The notes beneath the pieces are model-generated. The model had not been told where the DNA came from and did not search any database. It worked only from the letters and a program-made list of their open reading frames with translations. A program made the translations under genes and the position numbers. This document shows, one piece after another, positions 9,574 to 20,348 of a stretch of DNA of 64,000 nt; within the stretch, counting starts at the first letter, position 1, and each line of letters opens with the position of its first letter. Where the stretch lies: the NCBI RefSeq assembly GCF_010550695.1, contig NZ_JAAGOB010000003.1, positions 186,001-250,000 of the forward strand, in the 5' to 3' direction. Source of the stretch: Phytoactinopolyspora alkaliphila. Its GTDB lineage: Bacteria; Actinomycetota; Actinomycetes; Jiangellales; Jiangellaceae.

Positions 9574-9924
9574 TCATGGCCGCTCGCCGTCCGTGCCCGC
9601 CAGTTCGTCGACCGCGATCGCCTCGTCGGAGAAGTATCGCCGCCGGTACGCGGACCGGGCCACCATGTGCGCCGCCACGGGCGCGGTGAGCAATTGGAAC
9701 AGCGCGACCGCCAGCAGCATGCCGATCACTGATGGCTCGCGCAGGCGAAACGCCAGCGCCAGAAGGATCAGTAACATCCCCAGGGTCTGCGGTTTGGTCG
9801 CGGCGTGCATGCGGGTCAGCACGTCGGGAAACCGGAGAGCCCCGATCGCGGCGACGAGGGAAAGGGCCGTGCCGGCGAGGAGCAACACGGCGGAGACCGC
9901 GTCTGCGGCACCGGTCCACGTCAT
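9574..9924 (-). CDS. mrpG: Mrp antiporter subunit G
   Basis: Small membrane subunit (116 residues, three predicted transmembrane helices) of the hetero-oligomeric Mrp-type monovalent cation/proton antiporter. The PhaG/MnhG pattern is visible in LVAAIGALRFPDVLTRMHAATKPQTLGMLL. The C-terminus is hydrophilic. It is the last gene of the operon, and its start overlaps the mrpF stop by one base, which suggests coupled translation. Confidence 0.92.
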   Translation of the reverse strand: MTWTGAADAVSAVLLLAGTALSLVAAIGALRFPDVLTRMHAATKPQTLGMLLILLALAFRLREPSVIGMLLAVALFQLLTAPVAAHMVARSAYRRRYFSDEAIAVDELAGTDGERP

Positions 9925-10193
9925 CAGTCGTCATCCCGTCGAGGCCCGGCCGCGAACCTGGCCACGGTGGTGGAACCGATGAAGCCGACCAGAGCGAGAA
10001 CCACCAGGATCGGGATCGTGCTGGAGTGCTGGTTGAGAATGGCTTCGATCGCGATCCCGCCGACACCGATAGCGGTGATCACATCAAGCGAGATGATCCG
10101 GTCGAGAGTGGTCGGACCGAGTGTCATCCGGGTGAGCGCCAGCAACGCGGCGGCTGTCAGCATGACGGCGGCTGCGATGATCGCTACGGTCAT
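9924..10193 (-). CDS. mrpF: Mrp antiporter subunit F
   Basis: An 89-residue membrane protein with three helices, matching MnhF/PhaF: TRMTLGPTTLDRIISLDVITAIGVGGIAI carries the conserved GPTxxDRIxxLD motif. It overlaps mrpE by 4 bases and mrpG by one base. Length is normal for the family. Confidence 0.92.
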   Translation of the reverse strand: MTVAIIAAAVMLTAAALLALTRMTLGPTTLDRIISLDVITAIGVGGIAIEAILNQHSSTIPILVVLALVGFIGSTTVARFAAGPRRDDD

Positions 10194-10759
10194 TGAGGAC
10201 GTCCTTCCCTCGCCGCGCGCGCGTAATCGGCGAGTTCCGCATCCGATCCGAACGCGCGTATCAGTCGGCCTTCTTGTTGCAGTGCCGTGCGCCGGGCTCG
10301 CTCGATGTCGTCGGAGGTCTCGGCGCCAAGCACGTGCAGATACAGCGTCCAGGAAGACCGGTCCGCCTCCACGACGACGCTGCCCGGGATGAGCGAGAGC
10401 AATTCGGCCGTCAGGACCATGTACAGGTCGGACCGGGCGCGGAGATCGACCCGGATGACGGAGCTCTTGGGCTGCTTGCCGATCCGTAGCGCCAGCCGGG
10501 CCACGTCCAGGCTTGCCAAAGCGAGATCGATATAGAACCGGGCAACCAGGCGAAACAAGCCCACCGGGCGGAACCGGCCATTGAACGCGATAGGCGGCAG
10601 CGGAAACACCAGGATCACAACGACCGCGACGATCAGCCCGGACAGCACGTTGCCGACACTGAGCTCACCCCACAACAACACCCACGCGGCGGTCAGCCAG
10701 AGCACCACCGGCCACTGCAGTGCTCGTTTGCGACGTGCGACGCGCTTGAGTTCACTCAT
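10190..10759 (-). CDS. mrpE: Mrp antiporter subunit E
   Basis: A 189-residue MnhE-type subunit with two to three N-terminal membrane helices (WPVVLWLTAAWVLLWGEL, VLSGLIVAVVVILVFPLPP) and a cytosolic C-terminal domain containing SLIPGSVVVE and LYLHVLGAE. I chose the ATG at 10759, which overlaps the mrpD stop and has a GGAG upstream. In-frame ATGs further upstream (10768, 10813) would lie inside mrpD. Confidence 0.88.
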   Translation of the reverse strand: MSELKRVARRKRALQWPVVLWLTAAWVLLWGELSVGNVLSGLIVAVVVILVFPLPPIAFNGRFRPVGLFRLVARFYIDLALASLDVARLALRIGKQPKSSVIRVDLRARSDLYMVLTAELLSLIPGSVVVEADRSSWTLYLHVLGAETSDDIERARRTALQQEGRLIRAFGSDAELADYARAAREGRPQ

Positions 10760-12368
10760 CGCCGGCATCTCCGAGCACTGCTTCGATGTACGGGGTGCGC
10801 TCGCGCAGGTCACGTGCGGCGTCGTCGGTCAGCGCAAAGAGCGGCCCGGCGACCAGGGTCAATGCCGTGCTGAAGAGGACCAGGGCGGCGGCTGGTGCGG
10901 CCATGGCCAGCCGGACAACCCTGCTCAACGAGACTTTGAGATCCGGACGTGCCGTCTGCATCCGGGCCGGCTTGCCGTGTAGATCGGTCACGTCCCGCAG
11001 CGCGCCACCAGCCGCACGCGATTCCAGCGGAAGAGGCGCGTCGTCAGTGGCCCGTGGCTGCCAGAATGCCCGGTTCCATACCTTGGCCATGGCGTACAGG
11101 GTGAGCAGGCTTGCGGCCACGCCCCCGGCAACGAGCAGATACGCGAGCCATGATCCGTCGTCGACGCCCGCTTGGATGAGCCCGAGCTTGCCGAGAAAAC
11201 CGGAGAACGGCGGAATACCCGCCAGGTTCATTGCGGGAACGAAGAACAGAATGGCGAGAATCGGTGCGCGGCGTGCGAGCGACCCGAGCTGATCAAGCGC
11301 GGTGCTGCCGCCCACCTGGTCGATCAGTCCCGCGACCAGGAACAAGGTGGTCTGGATGGTGATGTGGTGCGCCACATAGAAGATGGCGGCAGAGAGCCCG
11401 GCATCGGTGGCCAGCGCGATGCCGAACACCATGTAGCCGATATGGCTGATCAACGTGAACGAGAGCATTCGCTTGATGTCGGACTGTGCGATGGCCCCCA
11501 GAATTCCGATGATCATTGTCAGCAAGGCCACCCACATCAGCAATTCGGTGAGCGGACTGCCAGGAAACAGAAGCGTCTGTAGGCGGATGATCGCGTAGAT
11601 GCCCACCTTGGTCAGCAACCCGGCGAACACGGCGGTGACAGGTGCGGGCGCTGTCGGATAGCTGTCCGGAAGCCACGCGGACAGCGGGAAGATCGCGGCC
11701 TTGATGGCGAACGCGATGAGGAGCATCAACTGGAGAGCGAGCCCGACCGCGGTAGGAAGATCGCCGAGCCGTTCACTGAGCTGAGCCAGGTTCACGGTTC
11801 CGGTGGCGGCGTATACCAACGCGATGGCTGCGAGAAAGATGATCGACGAGACGAGGCTGACGATCACGTAGACGGTCCCGGCGCGGATGCGCGCCCCGGT
11901 TCCCCCCAAGGTGAGCAGCACATAGCTCGCCACCAGAAGGACCTCGAACCCGACATAGAGGTTGAACAGGTCCCCTGAGAGGAACGCGTTCGAGACCCCG
12001 GCCACAAGCACGAGAAACGTCGGGTGAAAAACGGACAGCGGCGTCTCCCGGCCGTACTCGCCCACGCCCTGCCCAAGGGAATAGACCAGCACGCATAGCG
12101 CCACGATCAGCGAAACCAGCAGCATCAGGGCGGAAAGCCGGTCCGCCACCAAGGAGATGCCGATCTCAGCCGGCCAGCCGCCCACGTGCATCGCGAGCGG
12201 GCCGCTCGCATGCGTGTGCACCAGCAGGATGCAGGCGACAACGGCGGTGATGGTGAGGACCACCAAGCTGACGATGCGCTGCGCACGGGCGGATCGGCCC
12301 AAGGCGAAGGCCAGACCGGCGCCGAGTAGCGGCAGCACCACCGGTAGCGGCAGCAATGCGTTGATCAC
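10752..12368 (-). CDS. mrpD: Mrp antiporter subunit D
   Basis: A 538-residue proton-conducting membrane subunit homologous to NuoM/NuoN. It is almost entirely transmembrane (about 14 helices). The proton-antiporter core motifs are present: GLLTKVGIYAIIR, the QSDIKRMLSFTLISHIGYMVFG lysine/serine helix, and HHITIQTTLFLVAGLI. A hydrophilic insert near residues 435-475 precedes the last helix. It overlaps mrpC by 4 bases. Confidence 0.93.
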   Translation of the reverse strand: MINALLPLPVVLPLLGAGLAFALGRSARAQRIVSLVVLTITAVVACILLVHTHASGPLAMHVGGWPAEIGISLVADRLSALMLLVSLIVALCVLVYSLGQGVGEYGRETPLSVFHPTFLVLVAGVSNAFLSGDLFNLYVGFEVLLVASYVLLTLGGTGARIRAGTVYVIVSLVSSIIFLAAIALVYAATGTVNLAQLSERLGDLPTAVGLALQLMLLIAFAIKAAIFPLSAWLPDSYPTAPAPVTAVFAGLLTKVGIYAIIRLQTLLFPGSPLTELLMWVALLTMIIGILGAIAQSDIKRMLSFTLISHIGYMVFGIALATDAGLSAAIFYVAHHITIQTTLFLVAGLIDQVGGSTALDQLGSLARRAPILAILFFVPAMNLAGIPPFSGFLGKLGLIQAGVDDGSWLAYLLVAGGVAASLLTLYAMAKVWNRAFWQPRATDDAPLPLESRAAGGALRDVTDLHGKPARMQTARPDLKVSLSRVVRLAMAAPAAALVLFSTALTLVAGPLFALTDDAARDLRERTPYIEAVLGDAGDE

Positions 12369-12844
12369 GATGTTCCCCGATCGCCAGAGCCGTCGGGCTG
12401 GCTCGACGTGACGTCCGGCACATCGCTGCCCTCTTCGTCGAGAGTGCCGCCGGCACTGCGGTCGTAGCTGGCCGATGCTTCGTCCATCTCGGCAAGCCGC
12501 CGGATGAGCGCGTCTTCGACGTCATCCTGCACGTCGTCGTGCTGGTTGAGTTGCCAGCTGCGGTAGGCCATCGCCAGGACGAACGCCGAGACTCCGAGTG
12601 TGATCACGATCGCGGTGAGGACCAGAGCTTGCGGCAACGGATCGCTGATCTCGTCGGCGGCGTTGCTTCCCAGAAGCGGGGCCTTGCCGGCCGGACCGGA
12701 GGCCACCAGGAACAGGATGTTCACGCCGTTGCCGATCAACAGGATGCCGACGAGAACACGAGTGAGACTGCGCTCCAGGATCAGGTAAACACCCGCGGCG
12801 AACAGGGCGCCCACCACGATGGTCAGAACGACGTTGGTACTCAT
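12365..12844 (-). CDS. mrpC: Mrp antiporter subunit C
   Basis: A NuoK-like subunit of 159 residues with three transmembrane helices in the first 110 residues (TIVVGALFAAGVYLIL, LIGNGVNILFLVASG, VLTAIVITLGVSAFVLAMAY). An acidic cytosolic C-terminal tail of about 50 residues follows, longer than in many homologues. It overlaps both neighbours in the operon by 4 bases. Confidence 0.92.
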   Translation of the reverse strand: MSTNVVLTIVVGALFAAGVYLILERSLTRVLVGILLIGNGVNILFLVASGPAGKAPLLGSNAADEISDPLPQALVLTAIVITLGVSAFVLAMAYRSWQLNQHDDVQDDVEDALIRRLAEMDEASASYDRSAGGTLDEEGSDVPDVTSSQPDGSGDRGTS

Positions 12845-15807
12845 GCCCCAGCTCCCGGCAGGTAGGGCTCCGGCTCCGCGGGGCGTGGGCCGGCGGGCTC
12901 GTCGTCCGCGTCCGCGTCGTCGCTACGGCCGGCATCGGATGCGTCGTCGTTCTCGTAGTCGCTGTCGATACCGCCGCCGAGGCTGCGAAGCATGTCCAGC
13001 ACTAGGCCGATGACCACGAGGTACACCCCCACATCGAAGAAGAGTGAGGTGACGAAGTGCACGTGCCCGATCAGCGGCAGGTCCAGGTCGATCAGCACGC
13101 TCTGCAGGACTTCACCCCCGAACATGAGCGGAATCAACCCGGAACCAGTGGCGATGAACAGACCGATGCCGAGCACCAGGCCGGCGTCCACCGGTGCCGC
13201 CGCGTTGAGCTCGCGGCGACCTCCCGCGACGTAGCGCACGGTGAGTGCCAAGCCGGCCACGAGTCCTCCCGCGAAGCCTCCACCGGGATTGTTGTGGCCG
13301 GTGAACAACAAGTAGATCGAGAAGATCAGGATCGTGTGGAACAGCAGGCGGGTGACGACCTCCACCACCAGCGATCGCCGATCCGGGGCCATGACCTGTG
13401 ACGTCGCCAGCCAACGTGTCCGCGTCGGCTGATCGGTGGTGCGGAAGCGGGGGACCTGCGACGTGTCGAGCGACGTGCGCCATCTACCCGAGCGGCCGGT
13501 GATGAGGAAGATCAGACTCGCGACTCCGGTCGCGGCTACCACGAGCACCGAGATCTCTCCCATGGTGTCCCACACCCGGATGTCGACCAGCGCCACGTTG
13601 ACGACGTTCTCTCCTCCGCCGTAGGACACCGCGGGTCCGGGATAGCCTTCCGAGACCGGCGCCTCGGTGCGCGACGACGCTGCGGCGAAGGTCAGCGTCG
13701 CCATGACGAGGCCGACCAGCACACCGACGGCCATGCGCCACCACCGGCTTGCCGTGAGCGGGCGGTCGGAGAAATACGTCGGAAGCTTGCGCAGGACCAG
13801 CACGAAGATCACTAGGGTGATGGTCTCCACCAGAATCTGGGTCAGCGCGAGGTCTGGAGCACCGTGAAGGACGAAGAGCAGGGCCGCGCCGTAGCCCACG
13901 ACACCGGTGAGGATGACCGCCTTGAGTCGCCGCCTGGAACGTGCGGCGCCGATCGCCGCGATCACGATCACGGCGCTGACGACGGCCTGGGCCGGGGTGT
14001 CCCACCAGTGCAGGGCGCTCCAGGAGTAGTTCACAGCAAGCAGTGCTGTTCCTGGGACTGTGATGACCACAATGAGGATCACGGCGATGTACACCGGCAA
14101 CGACCCCCGCTGCGTCGCACCCGTGATCGACACCGCCAGCCGGTCGAGGTTGCGCATCATGGCGCGATAGCCGGCCTCCGCATCGAGGCGGGGCGCCAAT
14201 CTGTGCTGGACTCTCTCTACTGCGACTCTGCGGTGGAACAGCATCAAGCCGATGATGAGCGACAGCACGGACAAGCCGAGGGCGAGATTGAACCCGTGCC
14301 AAAGCGACAGGCTGGAACTATGTCCATGGCTGGGGAACAGCTCGATGTACGGGCGCAGCAGCCGGGTCTCCACCGCTCCCGCGAAACCGACGGCCAGGCC
14401 GGCCAGCGCCAGCAGGACGGATGGTGCGACGAACCCCACGGCCGGGGTCTTGCATTCGCCCGCCGGCTCGCCCGCGGCGTGCATGCCGTCCTTGCGGGCG
14501 AATCCTCCCCACAGGAATCGGGCGCTGTAGGCGACCGTCAGGGCGGAGCCGATGACGAGCCCTGCCAGGGTCGCCCATGAGGCCGCCGCGGGCATGCCCG
14601 CCTCGCCGTTCACAAACGCCTCGTATGCGGTCTCCTTCGCGACGAACGCCGCGAGCGGAGGGAGCCCGGCCATCGACCCGGCGGCGAGCACCGCCGCGGC
14701 GAAGGCGACCGGCATTCTCGACCACACGCCGTTGAGCCGGCGGATGTCTCGGGTGCCCGTACAGCGGTCGATCACACCCACGAGGAGGAACAATGCCGCC
14801 TTGAACAAGGCGTGCGCGAGCAGCATCGCCAGCCCTGCCAGCGCGGCCACTTGGGTTCCCGCGCCGGTCAAGACCATGAGGAAGCCGAGCTGGCTGACCG
14901 TGCCGTACGCAAGCAGCAGCTTCAGGTCGTTCTGGCGCAGGGCGCGCAGCCCGCCCAGGATCATGGTGGCTACGCCCAAACTCATCAACGTCGGACGCCA
15001 CGGGGTGACATCGGCGAACGCGGGGGCGAGCAGGGCCACGAGGTAGACGCCGGCCTTCACCATCGCGGCCGCGTGGAGGTAGGCGCTGACCGGTGTGGGT
15101 GCGGCCATCGCCCCGGGCAGCCAGAAGTGGAAGGGTACGAGGGCGGATTTCGACACCGCCCCGGCCAGCAGCAGCATGACGGCAACGGTGACGGCCGTGC
15201 CGGACGGGGGAGCGGCCAGGATCGCGGAGATCCGGTACGTCCCGGAGATTTGGCCGAGCATGACGACGCCCACCAGCATCGCGAGGCCGCCCGCGGTCGT
15301 GACGATCAGCGCCTGCATGGCCGCGCGGCGGTTTGCCCGACGCTCCGGGTTGTGCCCGATCAGCAGGTACGACAGGACGGTGGTGAGTTCCCAGAAGACG
15401 TACAGGAGGATGAGGTCGTCGGCGAGGACCAGGCCCAGCATCGCGCCGGCGAACGCGGTGAGGACACCGGCGAACCGCTTGGTGCCGTTTGCGCCGGGCC
15501 GGAAATAGTACGCGCAGAAGACGAGCACGAGCGCGCCGACACCTGTGACCACAAGCGTCATGAGCCAGGACAGCGCCGACAGGCGGAAAGACAGGTCCAG
15601 TCCCACGGAGTCGATCCACGTGCGGTGCTCTTCTACAGCGCCGCCACGTTCGCCGGTGACGGAGTTCGTCTGGGACAGCGCCCAGACGAACGCGCCGGCC
15701 GGAATCACAGCCAGCACTGCGAACGCGCGCCGGTCGAGCGCTCGCACCAGGGCAGGAGCAGCCACCGCCGCAACGATGTGTGCCGCGATCAGGGCGAGCA
15801 TCGTCAT
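12841..15807 (-). CDS. mrpA: Mrp antiporter subunit A fused to subunit B domain
   Basis: A 988-residue polytopic protein and the first gene of the operon. Residues about 1-500 are the NuoL-like proton channel (LMLLLAGAVSKSALVPFHFWLPGAMAAPTPVSAYLHAAAMVKAG; RQNDLKLLLAYGTVSQLGFL). Residues about 600-780 are the MrpA C-terminal DUF4040 region (APDLALTQILVETITLVIFVLVLRKLP). Residues about 800-950 are an MrpB domain, shown by GHNNPGGGFAGGLVAG. The A-B fusion explains why no separate mrpB is present. The acidic tail ends in a Pro/Ala-rich stretch. The complex exports Na+ (or other cations) in exchange for protons, for pH and salt homeostasis. Confidence 0.94.
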   Translation of the reverse strand: MTMLALIAAHIVAAVAAPALVRALDRRAFAVLAVIPAGAFVWALSQTNSVTGERGGAVEEHRTWIDSVGLDLSFRLSALSWLMTLVVTGVGALVLVFCAYYFRPGANGTKRFAGVLTAFAGAMLGLVLADDLILLYVFWELTTVLSYLLIGHNPERRANRRAAMQALIVTTAGGLAMLVGVVMLGQISGTYRISAILAAPPSGTAVTVAVMLLLAGAVSKSALVPFHFWLPGAMAAPTPVSAYLHAAAMVKAGVYLVALLAPAFADVTPWRPTLMSLGVATMILGGLRALRQNDLKLLLAYGTVSQLGFLMVLTGAGTQVAALAGLAMLLAHALFKAALFLLVGVIDRCTGTRDIRRLNGVWSRMPVAFAAAVLAAGSMAGLPPLAAFVAKETAYEAFVNGEAGMPAAASWATLAGLVIGSALTVAYSARFLWGGFARKDGMHAAGEPAGECKTPAVGFVAPSVLLALAGLAVGFAGAVETRLLRPYIELFPSHGHSSSLSLWHGFNLALGLSVLSLIIGLMLFHRRVAVERVQHRLAPRLDAEAGYRAMMRNLDRLAVSITGATQRGSLPVYIAVILIVVITVPGTALLAVNYSWSALHWWDTPAQAVVSAVIVIAAIGAARSRRRLKAVILTGVVGYGAALLFVLHGAPDLALTQILVETITLVIFVLVLRKLPTYFSDRPLTASRWWRMAVGVLVGLVMATLTFAAASSRTEAPVSEGYPGPAVSYGGGENVVNVALVDIRVWDTMGEISVLVVAATGVASLIFLITGRSGRWRTSLDTSQVPRFRTTDQPTRTRWLATSQVMAPDRRSLVVEVVTRLLFHTILIFSIYLLFTGHNNPGGGFAGGLVAGLALTVRYVAGGRRELNAAAPVDAGLVLGIGLFIATGSGLIPLMFGGEVLQSVLIDLDLPLIGHVHFVTSLFFDVGVYLVVIGLVLDMLRSLGGGIDSDYENDDASDAGRSDDADADDEPAGPRPAEPEPYLPGAGA

Positions 15808-15987
15808 GCGAGTGTCCGGGCGTGGGCGCGGTGCCTTCGGCCGGGCCGCCGACGTGACTCAAAGCGTCGCGGCGGCACCGAACGCGACGCCGGTTCTGGA
15901 TATGTCAAAGGAGGCAATGCTTGTCCGCTGTCGTGGGTGGTGAGCGATTCAGCCGCGCGGCAGGGGCGAGCGGGACGTGCCAGTTGG

Positions 15988-15993
15988 ATTATA
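15988..15993 (-). promoter_or_regulatory. candidate -10 element for the mrp operon
   Basis: A perfect TATAAT on the minus strand, 181 bases upstream of mrpA. The -35 region is poor. It is the best promoter signal I see in this gap of about 280 bases (15808-16086), which otherwise shows no gene. Confidence 0.35.
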
Positions 15994-16086
15994 TCGTGCC
16001 ATTTCTGCTGGACACGGCCCGGGGGTTGCCGTACCGAATCGACCTCACTCAGCGCTCAGTGCGCAGGGGCGACGGCGAGGAGCCGG

Positions 16087-17805
16087 TCAGTCGCCGAGAG
16101 CGGCGCCGACGACGGCCCGCGCCTCCTCCTGGATACGAGCCAGGTGCTCCGCCCCCTGGAAGCTCTCGGCGTAGATCTTGTAGACGTCTTCGGTGCCTGA
16201 TGGGCGCGCCGCGAACCAGCCGGACTCCGTCGTGACCTTGAGGCCGCCGAGCGCCGCGTCGTTCCCGGGAGCCCGGGTGAGCTTGGCCGTGATGGGCTCA
16301 CCTGCCAGCTCGGTGGCGCTCACCTGTTCCGGGGAGAGCTTGGCGAGGACGGACTTCTGCTCACGGCTGGCCGGCGCGTCCACCCGGGCATAGACGGGAT
16401 TGCCGTGCCGTTCGGTGAGCGCCTCGTAGCGCTGGCTCGGCGTCAGCCCGGTGACTCCGATGATCTCCGCCGCCAGCAGGCAGGCGATCAGGCCGTCCTT
16501 GTCGGTACTCCACACCCGCCCGTCGCGACGCAGGAACGACGCGCCGGCGGACTCCTCGCCGCCGAACCCCACGGAGGCGTCCAGCAACCCGGGAACGAAC
16601 CACTTGAACCCGACCGGCACCTCGATCAAGGGCCGCTCCAGCGCCGCCGCGACACGGTCGATCATCGACGAGCTCACCAGCGTCTTGCCGACTCCGGCAG
16701 CGTCGGGCCAGTCGTCGCGGCGGCTGAACAGGTAGTCGATTGCGACCGCGAGGAAGTGGTTCGGGTTCATCAGGCCCGCGTCGGGCGTGACGACGCCGTG
16801 CCGGTCCGCGTCGGCGTCGTTCCCGGTCGCGACGTCGAACTCACTCCGGCGACCGATCAGCGACGCCATCGCCGACGGCGACGAGCAGTCCATCCGGATC
16901 TTGCCGTCCCAGTCCAGCGTCATGAACCGCCAGGTCGGGTCGACGAGTGGGTTGACCACCGTCAGGTCGAGCCGATGCCGTTCGGCGATGGCGCCCCAGT
17001 AGTCCACGGATGCGCCGCCCAGCGGGTCGGCGCCGATCCGCACGCCGGCCGAGCGGATCGCGTCGAGGTCGACGACGGAGGGTAGGTCGTCGACGTAGAT
17101 GCCCATGTAGTCGTACGTGGAGGTGGTCTCGGCGGCCAGCGCTCGCTGGAGCGGGATCCGCCGCACCCCGTCCAGGCCGGCCTCGATATAGCGGTTCGCC
17201 GTCGACTGGATCCACCCGGTGATCTCCGACCCGGCCGGTCCGCCGTCCGGCGGGTTGTACTTGAACCCGCCGTCCGAAGGCGGATTGTGCGAGGGCGTGA
17301 CCACCACGCCGTCGGCCCGGTTCATCCCCGCGTCCAGGGCTGCCACAGGCATGCCGGTGGCTCCTGCGGCGGCGGCCATGGCGGAACTCTTCTCCGCGGA
17401 GGCGAGCCCGGCGTTGTGCCGAAGGATCGCGTGCGACACGGCGGGCGTGGGCGTGTACCGGCCCGCCTCGTCGATCAGCAGCGTGACCTCGTTGCCCGCG
17501 AACACCTCGATCGCGGTGGCCCACGCGGGCTCGGACAGTGCGTGGGTGTCCTTGCCGAGGAACAGCGGGCCTCCGATGCCGTTCTCCCGCCGGAAGTCGC
17601 AGATCGCCTGGGCGGTCGCGGCGATGTGAGCCTCGTTGAAGGCGGTGTCGAATGCCGAGCCGCGGTGCCCCGACGTGCCGAAACTCACCTGCTGTGCGGG
17701 GTCGCCGGGGTCTGGGCTGGCGGTGTAGTACGCGGTGACCAGGCGAGCGACGTCGACGAGATCGGATGGCTCGGCCGGTTGGCCCGCACGCGGATGGTTC
17801 GGCAT
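16087..17805 (-). CDS. pgm: phosphoglucomutase (alpha-D-glucose phosphate-specific)
   Basis: Interconverts glucose-1-phosphate and glucose-6-phosphate, linking the Leloir pathway and sugar-nucleotide synthesis to glycolysis. The start is the ATG at 17805 with a GAAGGAG site, giving 572 residues; the open frame continues upstream but without family similarity. Motifs are SFGTSGHRG near residue 45, the phosphoserine loop TPSHNP near 165, the metal loop DADADRHG near 330, the sugar-binding GGEESAG near 420 and the C-terminal phosphate-binding ARPSGTED. This is the Pgm (not PgcA/GlmM) subgroup. Confidence 0.95.
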   Translation of the reverse strand: MPNHPRAGQPAEPSDLVDVARLVTAYYTASPDPGDPAQQVSFGTSGHRGSAFDTAFNEAHIAATAQAICDFRRENGIGGPLFLGKDTHALSEPAWATAIEVFAGNEVTLLIDEAGRYTPTPAVSHAILRHNAGLASAEKSSAMAAAAGATGMPVAALDAGMNRADGVVVTPSHNPPSDGGFKYNPPDGGPAGSEITGWIQSTANRYIEAGLDGVRRIPLQRALAAETTSTYDYMGIYVDDLPSVVDLDAIRSAGVRIGADPLGGASVDYWGAIAERHRLDLTVVNPLVDPTWRFMTLDWDGKIRMDCSSPSAMASLIGRRSEFDVATGNDADADRHGVVTPDAGLMNPNHFLAVAIDYLFSRRDDWPDAAGVGKTLVSSSMIDRVAAALERPLIEVPVGFKWFVPGLLDASVGFGGEESAGASFLRRDGRVWSTDKDGLIACLLAAEIIGVTGLTPSQRYEALTERHGNPVYARVDAPASREQKSVLAKLSPEQVSATELAGEPITAKLTRAPGNDAALGGLKVTTESGWFAARPSGTEDVYKIYAESFQGAEHLARIQEEARAVVGAALGD

Positions 17806-17947
17806 CGGGACACTCCTTCGGATGCGGCGACGGGACGCTTCGACCAAGCTTCGCACGGGCGCGGGTCTGGGATTCGATGCGCTCCTTGGCCCAGGCTCGC
17901 TGACTTTTCCGGCGCCCCGTTCCGCTCGAGCTCTAAGATTCGACAGT

Positions 17948-19246
17948 GTGAGCCAGAGCATGCTCGTCAGCGCCGGTCTCGTCCTGCTCTTCGTCCTGAT
18001 CGGCGGAGTGTTCGCGGCTACCGAGCTGGCGCTCGTCGCGCTGCGCGAAAGCCAGCTCGAGCACATCGCGCAACAAGGCAAGCGAGGTGCGCGGGCCGCG
18101 GCCCTTGCCCGCAACCCGAACCGGTTCCTGTCCGCCGTGCAGATCGGCGTCACCCTCGCGGGGTTCTTCTCGGCCGCCTACGGGGCGTCGGCACTCGCGC
18201 CGGAGATCGCTCCCACGCTGGAGAGCGCCGGCCTGTCCGGGGGCCTCGCCTCGACGGTCGCGTTCATCGGCGTCACCGTGCTCATCGCCTACCTCTCCCT
18301 GGTCCTCGGCGAACTCGTGCCGAAGCGCATCGCCCTGCAACGAGCTGAAGGTGTGGCGCGCGTGGTGGCGGCTCCCCTGGACCGGTTCGCCACCCTGATG
18401 CGGCCGGTCATCTGGCTCCTCTCCGCCTCGACCGACGTCGTCGTCCGGTTGCTCGGCGGTGATCCTGGGGCTCGCCGTGAAGAGATGAGCGACGAGGAAC
18501 TGCGTGAGCTGGTCGCCGCGCACAAGGGCCTGAGCGACGAGGAGCGGCGCATTGTCGAGGACGTCTTCGCGGTGGGTGACCGGCAGCTCCGGGAGGTCAT
18601 GCTGCCCCGGACGGAAGTCGACTTCCTGGGTGCCGGTGTCCCGGTGGAAGAGGCGATCACGCTCGCCTCGCGGATGCCCCATTCGAGGTACCCCGTGTTC
18701 CGGGACTCGGTCGACGACGTCGTCGGCTTCGTGCATGTCCGCGACCTGTACGAGGCGGCGCCATCCACGCGTGACATCCAGGTAGGCGAGCTGGCCCGGG
18801 AGGTGCTGGTGCTGCCGGGCACCAAGCGGGTGCTGCCGGCACTGTCGGAGATGCGCAGGCAGGGGGCTCATCTGGCGATCGTCGTCGACGAGTACGGCGG
18901 GACGGCGGGAATCGCGACGCTGGAGGACCTGGTCGAGGAACTGGTCGGCGAAATCTGGGACGAGTACGACGAGCACCATGCCGAAGAAGACACCGGGCAG
19001 GCGACGGCCGGTGGGGTGGCCTACGTCGACGGCCTGCTCAACATCGAGGACTTCGCCGACGAGACCGGGGTGAACCTGCCGGAGGGGCCGTATGAGACGG
19101 TCGCCGGCTATCTGGTGTCCCGGCTCGGCCGGCTGCCGGAAGTGGGGGATGTGGTCGACGTCGGCGATGCCAGACTGGAGGTGCTCGCGCTCGACGGCCG
19201 CCGGGTTTCGCGCTTGCGGGTTCATGCCGAGTTCCCTGGTGGCTGA
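17948..19246 (+). CDS. hemolysin-family membrane protein with CBS domains (CNNM/CorC type)
   Basis: A 432-residue inner-membrane protein with an N-terminal DUF21/CNNM transmembrane domain of three to four helices (VLLFVLIGGVFAATELALVALRESQ; VLGELVPKRIAL), then paired CBS domains (residues about 200-320, HSRYPVFRDSVDDVVGFVHVRDL; AIVVDEYGGTAGIATLEDLVEELVGEI) and a CorC_HlyC C-terminal domain. Family members are implicated in Mg2+/Co2+ efflux; 'hemolysin' is a historical name. I place the start at GTG 17948 because it puts the first helix at the N-terminus; ATG 17960 is an alternative. It is divergent from pgm. Confidence 0.9.
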   Translation: MSQSMLVSAGLVLLFVLIGGVFAATELALVALRESQLEHIAQQGKRGARAAALARNPNRFLSAVQIGVTLAGFFSAAYGASALAPEIAPTLESAGLSGGLASTVAFIGVTVLIAYLSLVLGELVPKRIALQRAEGVARVVAAPLDRFATLMRPVIWLLSASTDVVVRLLGGDPGARREEMSDEELRELVAAHKGLSDEERRIVEDVFAVGDRQLREVMLPRTEVDFLGAGVPVEEAITLASRMPHSRYPVFRDSVDDVVGFVHVRDLYEAAPSTRDIQVGELAREVLVLPGTKRVLPALSEMRRQGAHLAIVVDEYGGTAGIATLEDLVEELVGEIWDEYDEHHAEEDTGQATAGGVAYVDGLLNIEDFADETGVNLPEGPYETVAGYLVSRLGRLPEVGDVVDVGDARLEVLALDGRRVSRLRVHAEFPGG

Positions 19247-19258
19247 GACCTGCGGTGA

Positions 19259-20344
<1,086 letters not shown>

Positions 20345-20348
20345 ACTG